Below, piece after piece: positions 31,529 through 42,798 of a stretch of DNA of 64,000 bases. This DNA is from Suillus spraguei (Eukaryota > Basidiomycota > Agaricomycetes > Boletales > Suillaceae): the NCBI GenBank assembly GCA_016800925.1, contig JABCPU010000249.1:1-64000 (forward strand). The letters run 5' to 3'. A program made the translations under genes and the position numbers. Under the pieces are notes generated by a model. That model had not been told where the DNA came from. It did no database searches and saw only the letters and a program-made list of their open reading frames with translations. Within the stretch, counting starts at the first letter, position 1; each line of letters opens with the position of its first letter.

Positions 31529-34500
31529 TCAGTGTCCGAGTAACTCCCTAAATTCTAGGCCCCATTGCTCATTCTTTCGCGATTCCTCCACAAAGGCGTC
31601 GAACTTGGGTGCGCTGCCCGCACTATCGATTTTGCTGAGGGCAGCGACAGCACGCATCGTACTCCTCCGTAGTTCTGCCGCGCGTTCGATGTCCTGCTTC
31701 ACCGTGTCTTTAGTGACGGCTGTCCCGCGCATCGTCGACTCAAGAGAGGGTGTAAGTTCGTCGAGGCGCTGCGCAAGTGCGATGGATGTGGTCGGGGATG
31801 CTGACAGCCGCGCGAGGAGCATGTGCCCAATCACTTTGATCTCGTCCGACGGATCGCTGATGGCCGCAAGCAAGTGCGAGAGGAAGATCGACAAGTCGAG
31901 TTTGGCGAGACAGGTATCGAGCTAGGAGTACATGAGTGAGGGGAGGACAGAGGTGTGACAAAAGCTTACGAGAGTGTACAGTGTCTCCCATGCGGTCTTG
32001 CGCGCATCGAGACCGTCGTCGACTTTGTGTGTCCAGGGCCCCATTTGGACCGTACGAATGAGATCGGGGTTGACTTTCATCTCCGCATAGAGGCTTGGGA
32101 GTAGTGTTGGAAGGTGATCGCGTATGAGGTGGGGCTTCGTTCTTGCCGCAGAGTTGAGAGCGGACAAGGCAAGGCGGCGGACATTCTGAAGAATCCTTGT
32201 CAGGAAATCCAAATTTATGAAAGCAAGCGGCATACCAAATCCTTGTCATGTATTAAATCCAAGAAGTCCATGATGAGCGATGCCAAAAGCTCGTCGTACG
32301 ATGGGGATGACTCAGCAAGCGTATGTCGGATAGCAGATACGACAGTGGCGCGTGCTGCGGGGTTCTCGTCATGAATGCGAGAGTGAAGTTGTGGGAGATA
32401 TCGTGTGGGATGTGTTGTGGTAAGTTTGCCCAAACAAGCAGCGGCAACATTGCGTGTACTGTCCTCCGCGTCCTCCGAATATTGAAAAAGGGGTGCCCAG
32501 AGTTGCTCTGCAACACCTTCGAGTTGCCCATGAGAGCAATGTGTGACGACCTATACTGATTCTCAGGATACCAATTGACACGAGAGAATTAAATTTCAGA
32601 CCTCTTTCAATGCATGCAACGACAGCAGCTTCTTGTGTGGATCACTCTCTGCAACCCTGAGGATTGCAGGTAAGAATTGATGAAGATTTCCGATAGCAAT
32701 ATTTCCTAGGTACGTCAATCCATGTACTCAGTTAATGTGTAGACTTTACTTACCCGCAGCGAATGCAGCAGCAGCACGAATCTCCTCCTCTTCTGCTGCG
32801 AAATGTTCGATAGTATTACTAAACGTGTCTTGTTGCCTCGACATATCACTGACAGGGTTATCGATGGAATAAAGATACTGAGAATTTGACATACATGAAA
32901 CGGCCAAGTTCTCCGACAATCAGCAGACTTAACACCACAACAGAAGTGGTCGACTTCGACTTTGAAGATTTCTAGAAGTAGCGCGACATGAGAAAGGCGC
33001 TAGGTTATTGTGCCTAGACTAACCTTTATATACTTGGAGTAGACTGCAATGGTTCCTGCTGCCACTCCCTGAGAACTCTGGACAACTTGGCCAATGCATT
33101 TAGCGACGTTAGCTAAATTGGCGTCTGACTTATTGGCCTTTTCCACCGATGTTGCCAAGCTGGGCACAACATGGGTTGCAATTTGGCTATCAGCCTGCAC
33201 CAACAATGAGAAGAACATCAGAAGTGAATCGAGAGCAGCTCCCGAGACAAGAGGCGAATGTGCAATCTGATAGATATCGCCAAGGAGCTCGCGCTCAACT
33301 TCAGGGAAAGTAGCGGTTGGAGATAGCTCGAGTAACACATTGATGATAGTCAACGCATGAGACAGTAAGGAAATGTCTGTCGTCGATATGTATGGTCTGA
33401 TCTGGGGGACCAAAGTGGGTGGCAGATCGGTGGGAACACCAGATGAATATCTGGACAAAATGAGGCTGCTTCCAAATCCCTAGAAGATGAACTGACCTTT
33501 TTAGAAGAGTATCGAGGGCGATAAATATCTCTGGTTTCCCTCCCCTCTCACTCTTCTTCAGTAGACCCATTATCCATTCAACGCAACAGTTCACCCAGTC
33601 ATCACTCATTTCCACGTCCCTCGCAACTTTTGTGACAACTCTGACAGCTCCTCCTGTATTACCCGTGGTCCGACATATGGCTTGCCATTCCTTGCCGCCT
33701 TTCGGTTTGATGACATCAGGAGCGCAAATCCATAGGTCTGCAATACAGTCCTCAGCACATCCGCGAACTTCGGCGTCTGTGTCGTGAGTGCTGAGACGCT
33801 GAAAAGCTTGATCGTACAGACGCTCCGCCCATTCGCCATTCTTTACAGGCCTCGTGGCATTGAGTAAAGCAGAGAAGACACGAAAGGCTTCTGAAGCAAC
33901 TCGAGGGTGCTTCTCTCCAGCTGACTTCAAAAGAACAGGTGACAGAGTAGGAAGCGACATAGTGAATGTTCCAGGAGCATGCGTCGTGAAATACAATGCG
34001 ATGAAGGAGAGACATGTAAGATGAAGGGCCGAAGTTGAAGTCGCTGGTGACTGAAGCAGCACAGATTGAGAGATTGCGGCAATGGGCGCGATTTGGTTGG
34101 AAAGACAACCAGGAAGAACGCCAAGCAGAGCGTGCAAAAGCTGGAAGCCTGCCTGAAGTGTCGGTGGCGGAGTCTTCGGAAACTTGAGTTGCTGGAGCAA
34201 GGCCTTGGATAATAAAGAAACCTGTGAACGCAGAAGGGTATATGGCGTTTCCTCGACATCCATCCTCTCTTCGCTATCTCTTTTCCTCTTCCTAATGGCA
34301 GGATCGTTCTCTTGAGATTGTGACAGGCCGCCGTACATGCTAGTCTGGTTGAGTAGAACAACATAGGTTGCCCATACTTCGAGCCGAACAGTTTTCTCCC
34401 TGTCGCCAAACCTCGATATTAACACAGGTGACACCTCTTTGTACAGTGAAGTCAGAAGCTCGGGGCGAGTAGTGATCACAGCAGCTAGAAGTTTGGTGGA

Positions 34501-36007
34501 AGCACGCCGGATCTTGTACGATGTGTCTTCATCGTCCGAGTACCTAAATATGCATTGTGAGCAAAATAAGAAAATAAAACAATCATGTTAAGTCCCACTC
34601 ATCAAGATCAGCATCCTCCTCCTCGTCATCATCTGCATCTGCCATCTCTTCGTCCTCGTCGTCATCCTGTCCAGCATAGTTCTGTAGACAAATGGGATTT
34701 AACCATACAAGGTCGCGAATTCATAACTTACCGGGTCATATTTGATGAACTGACTTCCTATCTGTACTATCGAGCTTAGGAAGGGTGCCGCTTCAGTCAG
34801 AGACCTCAAGAGCAGCGTCTCAAGAGCCTGATTAAACACGAGTGATAAGTGACAGTGTCGATGAAAAAGAAATATTTGCGAACCTGAAGACAACCTTCAC
34901 GAAGTTCATCATCGTCCCTCTGGATAGCTTTGACGACCCCAGGTATGATGTCGTTGTACACTGACGTCAGCTGCTGTGGTGCCTGCCGTATGATAGCAGC
35001 AACCAGATGCACAGTCGTGCGCTGTTTTTCGACGTTAGCATTAGGTGCGAGGAACGGGAGAATGTGGGTCTGCAATAGATCGTTGACGAGGGCAGGAGGA
35101 GCTACAGGAACGTATTGTGAGAGCGTCAGAATAGCACGTTTGCGCACAGCGGGACGAGAATGTGAAAGAAGCGGAGCTATCGCAGGTAGAGGATGCGGCG
35201 TAAGAGCTGGATCAGACACATGGGCAGGAAAACGAGTGATGAGTATAGATAGCGTTGATAATGTCTCGATCAAAGTCTCCGGTGGGGTATCTGTCTACAA
35301 GTGGCCGTGTCAAGAGTAGGACCAGCATTTGCAGAACCAGCTTACATTCGTAACTTGCTGTAGAAGTTTTGGTGCGAGTTTTGCGCATGCTCTGGGAGTG
35401 ATTTTGCCTTCCAGCGGCAACTCAGAAGTAATAGTTTTCAATGCTGGATGTTTGCTATCAGATTGTGAGGTGTGCCAACAATCTCGATATCCTACCCAAG
35501 CCAGAAATATCACGCAGTTCATCATCTTTACCCACTGAAAAGTTGATTAAGCTATCAACCACGAGTTCCATCTGCGTTTCGCGGATGATCTTGATCAATT
35601 GACCCAGACTGAATGCACAGTATCGCAAAGAAGTTATAAGTCCTAATGGAGAGGTAGAAGTGATGTGGGTCATACCACTTGACAGCTTGATTCTTGACTT
35701 CCGAAATCCTGTCTTCCACCAAGGAAAGCACCTGTTTGAGAACCTTTGTCTCGGTAGGCTCGTCTCCAATGAAGCTGGCTGGATCTTGTCTGATCTCGCT
35801 CATCAAGTCGTTTAGACCCATAAATCTATCAAGAACTTGAGAAAACACGAAGGCATATATTTCGGGCAACCTCACGCACCGAAAGTCTTGGTCCGGAGCT
35901 TGCATCTATAGCAATCAAGATTGCAAAGAGCTCAGTGGATCCCGGTAAGCAAACTTTAAATAACTGACTTTTTCAATCAGGCTGTTCATAAGATATGTCT
36001 TCGTCAT
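31529..36007 (-). CDS. CAND1: Cullin-associated NEDD8-dissociated protein (CAND1/TIP120)
   Basis: This HEAT-repeat exchange factor binds unneddylated cullin-RING ligases and swaps substrate receptors. On minus the start MTKTYLMNSLIEK (ATG at 36007) is followed, after an intron, by MQAPDQDFR and then MGLNDLMSEIRQDPASF. These match the conserved CAND1 N-terminus. Further CAND1 signatures are VLKQVLSLVEDRISEVKNQA, an acidic stretch near 34600-34680, and near the C-terminus the segment around DLIRTVQMGPWTHKVDDGLD. The last part is ERAAELRRSTMRAVAAL, and the stop is at 31529-31531. Successive helix pairs rich in Leu/Ala fit about 25 HEAT repeats. Roughly 4.5 kb with many short introns gives a product near the usual 1,200 residues. 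A CAND1 neighbour role with MSH4 or PUT1 is not implied. Confidence 0.93.
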
Positions 36008-36304
36008 GGTGATCGTCTGTCGAAGTTATGGATTAAGATGTCAACGTTGTAGGAGCTGGCGGACAGGAGCCACTGCATGGCAAACGCGCTTGTACTATTT
36101 CAGTCACACGTCACACAAGCCTCACCCGTAATTTTACTACGCCAGGAGACAATGAACTACAGAGCCGAGAACAACCCTTTAAAGGCAGAATAAGAAGATA
36201 CTACGAATGTCGACGAATAGATGGTAGCGATGATTAGGTACATAGAATATAAATACTTATACGGCGTAGAATCACTTAGCCGTCGCTGAGTAGGTGCCAG
36301 CACC

Positions 36305-36806
36305 TTACAAGACACCTGCCTCCTCTAACATCTTCCTTACACGGGGAGTATCAGGCTTCAATTCGCCATTGAGAGGTGCCGCGTATCTGCGCTTGTTACG
36401 GCCATAGGTGACAGGCCAAAAAAGTCCATCACCCTATCAGTCACCAAACACAAGTCAGCAGGTAGTCCGACAATTAATCAAAAGGTTCACCATTTTCGTC
36501 CGGGCAGCCTTGGCCTGGCCAGAGATTTTCCCTTGATACCAGTCATAACCTGTAGAGTGGATCCACACACTATCGCCGATCTAGTAGTCAGGTCATTAAA
36601 TAAACAAAGCAGTCCAGTGAGAAATACAATGTTACCTCAAATCTATATGGCCATGGCTCCTCGAGGGTATCCGGTTGAGATTCCTTAAATGATACATCAC
36701 CGTAGGCACCGTCGTCCCACTCCTTGATATTCACATAGCGCAGTGGGTTTGGCCTTCGGTCGGTCCCCATGATACTGCGAGAATCCTTCTTGGGGGCTTT
36801 ATACAT
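36305..36806 (-). CDS. Small conserved-looking unknown protein, about 130 residues
   Basis: Three exons read continuously: MYKAPKKDSRSIMGTDRRPN to PWPYRFE; then GDSVWIHSTGYDWYQGKISG to TKM; then GDGLFWPVTYGRNKRRYAAP to EEAGVL and a stop at 36305. The introns have GTAACA/TAG and GTGAAC/TAG borders. The central segment has the look of a small beta-barrel (SH3/Tudor/agenet-like), with Trp and Tyr residues and the phrase VWIHSTGYDWYQGKI, but no family is certain. It is basic, with no signal peptide, so it is probably cytosolic or nuclear. It is downstream of and codirectional with the unknown gene at 36880-37450. Confidence 0.7.
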
Positions 36807-36879
36807 GTTTGAGGTAGATCGGGGAAATCAGAAATTGGAGGAGAACTTTGAAGTTATGATAGAGAATTTTGAGTGCGGG

Positions 36880-37450
36880 TATACCAAGTTGTGTTCACAA
36901 AACTAACTTAGACTCTTCATATATACCCAGTTGGTGTGGACCGTGTGGTAACTTCGCATTGCCACACCAGAGAAAAGGTCCACTGCCCCTACTTTCGACT
37001 TTGACAGAATACAATGGAGATCATAATGGCGTGACTCACAATTGAACATATTCAATGTTCTAGAAGGACCGACCACTACCGTGACCGAGCACCATATAAA
37101 AGGACCTTCTCCATTGATCACGATAGCACCTATTGTCACATCTTTGGTAACTGCTTAAAAGACGTCCACAATCAGTCATTGATAATGATTTACCTGCGTG
37201 TTGTGGAACGTTGATCGAGTACGTAGCAGTATGGTAGGGTATAAGGTTCGCTTTGGGTCCGCCAATACTTTGTGGCACAGCCACAGTGACAGAGTTAGTA
37301 TCTCTATCATAGTACAATTTGCCTTGTTGCCGCCTACCCATTGAATATTTGAGAGTTCGCACTTGTCGAATCCACCATCATCATGCACAAAGGCCAGAGA
37401 ATTACATGCATATTACAACAATGATAATGTACAGGCGAGTGTTGAAACGT
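36880..37450 (-). CDS. Possible spliced unknown gene
   Basis: Blocks on minus join through plausible introns: KLYYDRDTNSVTVAVPQSIG, then after a GTAAAT/CAG intron near 37190-37150 TKDVTIGAIVINGEGPFIWC, then after a GTGAGT intron near 37040-36995 SRGSGPFLWCGNAKLPHGPH. The start is unclear: an upstream frame reading FVHDDGGFDKCELSNIQWVG is one frame away, suggesting a missed intron or a frameshift. The pattern resembles a secreted beta-rich protein. No family is recognised. Confidence 0.35.
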
Positions 37451-37644
37451 GAAGACATCCATGTTATGACAAAGTTTGTGATTGGATAAGGGAACTGATC
37501 AATGAAAAAATCTGGGCTTCGGGAGGGAACATCGATATCAATTAAGTGCGGTGTAATTGCGAGGCTGAAAAAATGATCATATAAAAGGCTGGACACTCGA
37601 GGACGGTATCAAGCGAAGGGTGGAAGACTCATGGCGCACTATTC

Positions 37645-40352
37645 CTACCGTTTGGGCAAAGAATGGGGTTCTGGCGTCACTGGGCCTTCTGAGTCATTGG
37701 TTGTAGCCGAGAGTGTGTCTGTAGCTGCAGAAGGTGGCAGGGGCTCCATGCCAAGCGTCCAGGTTGGCCCATAGAGCCCACGCATAACTACCATCGCGTC
37801 ACTTGAGTCTGTGGGCGTGGTTGCTTCGCGCTTTGATAGAGTCTTTCTAGAGAGTTTACGACGAATGACTGGCACCAACTTTTGACATGCGCGGATAGCA
37901 GTTTGATAGATCGATTTCGAGCGAGACGAAAGGGGTTCCATAGGGCTGAAGCCGATGCCGTAGCCGATCTGTTTGACGCCAAGGGGAAGTTCCTTGAGTA
38001 GCGGATCAAGGTGAGGGGACCTAAGTGTAGGGGTGCTCGCAGGGCGCATCCTTTTGCGGAGCTTATTTCGGACATGCAATTTGGTTGAAGGGACAGTACT
38101 TGCGATAGATAGATTGGAACGGGCGCGATCTTGGAAGGTTACCGACCGACTTTTGCGCAGCGACCCGAAGTTCTCTCGTGGCTCCTCACGACTGACTATG
38201 CTTGAGTTGGAGTAGTGCGAGGAAACAGAGTTGATCTCCAAATCAAGAACGTCCCACAACGATAATGGACCTGCTGGAGTGTGCCCCAGATCCATGACTG
38301 CAGGGGGTTGCCTGAAACGTCGTACACAGTCTTGTGTGTTAGACTTCGCTTGACCTCCGTCAAAGGAATTCTCTTCGTCAGAAGCTTCGGGTACAATTTC
38401 TAGGGGAGTGCTTTGTGAGGATATGCGTCTCTGGTTCTGGAGAATGGTATCTTGATGCGCGTTGAGAGAGCCATATTTTTGTTTTACTATTCGTGTGGCA
38501 TGGGGGTAAATGAATCTATGAGTCTCTCTTCGGTCAAGGTCAAAGGTTCATCTTCTGCACGGACCGCCGCTTTCTTTGCTTCTGCAACAGTCAAGTCGTC
38601 TTCGGAGTGTCGTAAGTTGACATCAAGATTTTCATCGTATCCGAGGGGTGCTACTGTAAGTGAATGTCAGTTGAGCGGGAAAGCACTCGCAAACTTGTGT
38701 CCAAACCCTTGCCAACCCGGTTGGTCACGTTTTTCCAATTCCTATGTCAAGTTTCAACAATGAGGTAACGCCCAGAGTTGTCAAACTCACACAGTGCCGA
38801 AGTATGTGTGTGCCCTAATCTGTTTGATGTCCAAGCGAAGAGCTGCATTGCGCTCCAAACACTAGTCCCAATCACGTATTTCATACAGCGCCTGTGTGTT
38901 AACATATTCCGAGAACCTACTTTGACTAGAAGATCTTGTGCTGTCCATGATACTGACGCTGTCCGGGGAACCATCAACGAGCAGTGAAGAACTTTTGTTT
39001 GCAGAATAGCAGCGTTGTCGTTGTCGTTGTCAGCAACATATGGGTGCTAAAACGCGTGAATAAATGGGAGATATTGATGCGGTAAACTTACAGATCCGAA
39101 AAGCATCATGTACATCAGCAAGCCAAAACTCCAACAGTCAATACTAAAATCATGTGCCCACCCCAGGATGAGTTCAGGAGCACAATACAGACCAGTATCA
39201 GGCAGCGGGAAAGAGGCTGCTGAATCAGGTCTGCATGCCTGACCAAATCCCGTGATAACCGCATGTCCCGACACGTCGAACATGACATTACATGGTGCCA
39301 GATCACGGTGAATTATACCAGAGGTATGAAGGATGTCCAGCGCTTCTACCTATTGCAAATAAGTATATTTAACTGCATCGTTTGGCTTGACTCACTATTT
39401 CGCAAGCTATATGCAGTGCATGACTTTCGTTCAGGCTCCTGTCACGGTCGAGTAAATCCTGGAGACTCCCATTGGGATAAAACTCCTGATTGGAACTGTC
39501 AGTACCTGGACCGCAAGAGTATAAGCAAATCATACCGCGATGGAATGAATTTCAAGGCCATCCTCATAGATCCAGATGAATGGTGAGAGAAAAGAAGACC
39601 GCAATTCGCGAATTTCCCGGCAAATTTCTATTTGAAGTTGGATGTGATCATGAGGACTGCGAATTCGAACGCGCTCCTTGTTTATAATCCGCATAGAATA
39701 GAGCTTGAAGTCATCGCATTTTCGGCATAGATGTGTCGATGAAATGGAATCTTTGAACAGTGTGTAAAGTAGTCGGAATTGCATGACTTTGTCTGAGCGT
39801 AGAGTGGGATCGATATTCACAAAGCCCACATCGCCGGACTCCACGCCTTGCTTGGAGGAATTGATCGGTCTTGGTTTAGGCGAAATGACCATCACTTCCT
39901 ACAAAGATCATTAGTGGTCATAGGCATAAGGAGATATTGATATTGTACCTCAATTTCTCCACCCCTGAAACGAGGAGCGAGATCTGCAATATCTTTAATC
40001 TATAGTCCATGCGTCAGAGAGATTCCAAGACTCAAAGGTGAGGTGATGAACTTCGACGTCATGACTCAGGTCCGCAACCACGCCATTTTTCTGAGTTTCT
40101 GGAGGGTCCGGAAACAACAGGGATGTTGGAATATCGTCGTCAAGAAGACCGGTGAATGACTCCTACATCAAGGATAGTTAGCGTGCAACTCAGAACAGCA
40201 GAAAACCACAGATTCAGTACTGAAAAAGGTGAAAGGTCGAAAGATTCGACAGCAAGCCTCGGGGCTAGCTGAGAGTACTGAGAAATGATGGACTTTGATA
40301 TACTGCGAACGGGAGAAGAAATTGGAACTGGTTGTGTTTCGATAGCAAGCAT
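37645..40352 (-). CDS. Predicted protein pseudokinase with long tail
   Basis: The ATG at 40352 gives MLAIETQPVPISSPVRSISK. An intron (GTACTG...TAG, 58 nt) joins SPFS to ESFTGLLDDDIPTSLLFPDP. The kinase N-lobe follows near 39800-39540 (FRLLYTLFKDSISSTHLC then FKLYSMRIINKERVRIR). The C-lobe has IIHRDLAPCNVMF, VITGFGQA, LYCAPELILG and DCWSFGLLMYMML. Three catalytic features are altered: no Gly-rich loop, Arg at 39689-39691 where the ATP Lys should be, and Gly at 39248-39250 in place of the DFG Asp. HRD and APE remain. After the kinase fold, an acidic linker joins through a 77-nt intron to a basic Ser-rich tail of about 250 residues ending HSLPKR. It may be a scaffold. The exact intron set is provisional. 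Confidence 0.75.
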
Positions 40353-40846
40353 GGTGATGTGCAAGTACCGAACTTCCAATGATTGAGATGCAAACGTGTT
40401 AAGTGTGTGAATCGGAATACAAAGAACTCGAAATGCTCATGAATGCATGCCAACTTGAATGTGTAGGACGACTCGAGCGCAGGTAGTAACGGCCTCCCAA
40501 AGTGGACAAAAAGATTCTTGGTCTATTCTTCAAGTTTTTGAAGGACCATATTTCAATAACTTGGAGAATAGATCGAGACGTCACGTCTATCTCAAGGAAA
40601 CCGGTTTTTCGATTAGCCTAGGTTCAAAATTTCATAATCTATCTATAGATGCACTAGATAAGGTTCGAAACACGTAAGCTTTAGCGAATACTATGAAGAC
40701 GGTGTTCTTCAGTGTTCACCCTTTTCATGACGTCGCGATAAGTTCTGGTATCTCGTATGACAGTCATCAAGATGGTTTTGGGGTATAAGCTGTACAGGTT
40801 AGCGTTCCGACATCCATATGCACAGTCATCTCCATGTTTCTGGAAG
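40353..40846. other. Intergenic, start of the tandem duplication
   Basis: From about 40600 the sequence is a diverged copy of 41720-41970 (for example CAAGCTTTAGCG versus CAAGCTCTAGCG). No gene is seen apart from the decayed tail of the following pseudogene. Confidence 0.5.
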
Positions 40847-41382
40847 TCATGGACGCCTGACGGGTGTGGCATGTGGAGGAATGTATGCCGCTGGAGTGAC
40901 ACTAATAGACTCTGTCTGAAAACAACAGAAATTTGTGAATATGTCGAAGGGGGAGAAGGCGAGAAGGGAAACTCGGGAGGTGGTAAGCGGGCTAAATTTT
41001 GGGGAGAGGGGGGGTGAAACGTGTGGGGATCGCGTGTGTGCCTGAGCAGCATGTTGTTGCAGTCTTTTGCGACGACGATTCCTGCAGCCGAGACCGATAA
41101 AGGCCATGAGAATGACAGCTGCAGACTGAATTTGAGCTAATACCGACCATCCTGAAAAAATAAACCTACCTGCGAAAATAGCAAAACTGACAGTAGTTAC
41201 GGGGAAGGTTGGCCGAGTACTGCAGTGAGCTCTAAATTCTATCTGAGACAAAAATGGAGAGACATTTTGGGAGTAACTCATGTGCTTGAGTAGGGGCAAG
41301 ACATTGCATAGACTTGAGAAGCACAGTGGAGAATGTCATGTCATTTACGATACTAGTTCTGCAAGGGTGAACTTGAGGCGTT
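40847..41382 (-). pseudogene. Decayed copy of the PPxY-tailed membrane protein gene
   Basis: This is a tandem paralogue of 41970-42798. The matching start codon has become ACG (CGCCTCAAG on minus near 41382, versus ATGCCTCAAG in the intact copy). The signal peptide region still reads ...CASQVYAM. The cytoplasmic part keeps RNRRRKRLQQHAAQ, and SVTPAAYIPPHATPV matches the paralogue. A stop at 40847-40849 then replaces the Ser codon after RRP, and the sequence beyond is frameshifted, losing the PPxY tail. No splice plan rescues it. Confidence 0.7.
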
Positions 41383-41969
41383 CAGTAGTGTCGAGATAGA
41401 AGTTAGGTGTGCGACTCTGTTCCGGGTCAATAATTTGTCCGGTAGAGCGTCATGGAGGTTAAAAAAAAAGATCAAGTTTACAAGGCACAGCGAGCACGGG
41501 ATGTTCTTGTGACTTTATGTATCCCGGCGGCAGCTCTAGTGATGACCCACGTACGGCAAATGTCAGTGCAAACGTGGGCCCAGAACAACAATCTACAACA
41601 GTATGACTGAAATTTCAAGCGTGCCGTGCGACGAACTGGAAAACAGTTGATATCAGACGTTAGGAACGAAAATAGTCCTGGGAATGGGCTGTTATGAGAG
41701 GTGCAAACTTCTGACAGGCACATAAACAAGCGGGAACTTAGCTCTGAAGTTCCGAATTTTCATGATCTATCGTATGTAACAGATACACATAGATGAGGTT
41801 CAAAAACACGCAAGCTCTAGCGTGCGAGCGCAGCGAAACGATATCAAGTCATCAAGAAACAATGAAAAATCAAGTGGACAACGTTCTTTACACCCTTTTC
41901 ATAGAGTTACAACAAGTTCCTGAACGTTGGGTATTCTTGTACGACAATCATGGAGACGTTACATACTGT

Positions 41970-42798
41970 TTAAACTGGGGTATAAGCCGGTGGAGGTTCA
42001 TCATTCGCAACTTCTGTATTGACAATCATCTGCATATTCTCTGGAGGTGATGGACGCCCGACGGGCGTGGCATGTGGTGGAGTGTATGCTGCTGGTGTGA
42101 CACTGATAGCTGGTGTTTGAATAGTAGATGAATCGGCAGAGACTCGTGAATATGTCGAAGGGCGGGAGGGGGAACCCGGGGGTGGTAAAGGAGTTGAATT
42201 TGGGGAAGAGGGAGGTGAAACGTGTGGAGTCTGACTTGAATAGGTCGGTGATTGCATGTGTGCAGAGTGTGTTATGGGAGATGGGTGGGAAGGTTGAGGA
42301 AATGAGGGTGCTACAGTCATTCCCTGTCGGTTCAGCGAATGCATTTGACCGGGGACAGGACGGCATTGTGATTGAGGAGGGTATGGACGATACATATTTG
42401 TTTGTGGCCTGCCATAGGTATTACGGGGTGTTCCATACACAAAACTTGTCTGGGCAGCACGTTGTCGAAGTCTTCGGCGGCGAATCCTGCTTATAATGCC
42501 GATAACGGTCAAGAGAATGCCTACTACAGTTAGAACTAATGCCGACTATTCTGGAAAATCACACCTACTTCCGCCAATAGCAATACCGATGATAGTCGAT
42601 ATGGAGAAGGGAGTGCAGGAAGTAGAATCTTCCGATTCTGTCCTGAATTCTGTCTGAGACAAAAATGAAGATAATCTTCGGAGTGACTCACGAGCTCGAG
42701 TAGGTGCACATTGCATAGACTTGAGAAGCACAGAGAAGAGTGATAAAGAATGTTATGACATTTACGATACTAGCTCTGCGCTGCTGAACTTGAGGCAT
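41970..42798 (-). CDS. Single-pass membrane protein with Pro-rich PPxY tail
   Basis: The ATG at 42798 opens MPQVQQRRASIVNVITFFIT and continues to CASQVYA, a signal peptide with a likely cleavage after VYA. A short lumenal segment rich in Ser, Thr and acidic residues follows an intron (GTGAGT...CAG). Then comes a transmembrane helix, STIIGIAIGG plus GILLTVIGIIS, joined by an intron of 33 or 45 nt, and the basic stop-transfer RIRRRRLRQR. The cytosolic tail of about 160 residues is Pro/Ser/Thr rich and ends PPPAYTPV, a PPxY motif of the kind bound by WW domains of Rsp5/NEDD4-type ubiquitin ligases. The fold recalls fungal cell-surface sensors or arrestin-like adaptors of ligases. That role is inferred. 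Confidence 0.65.
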
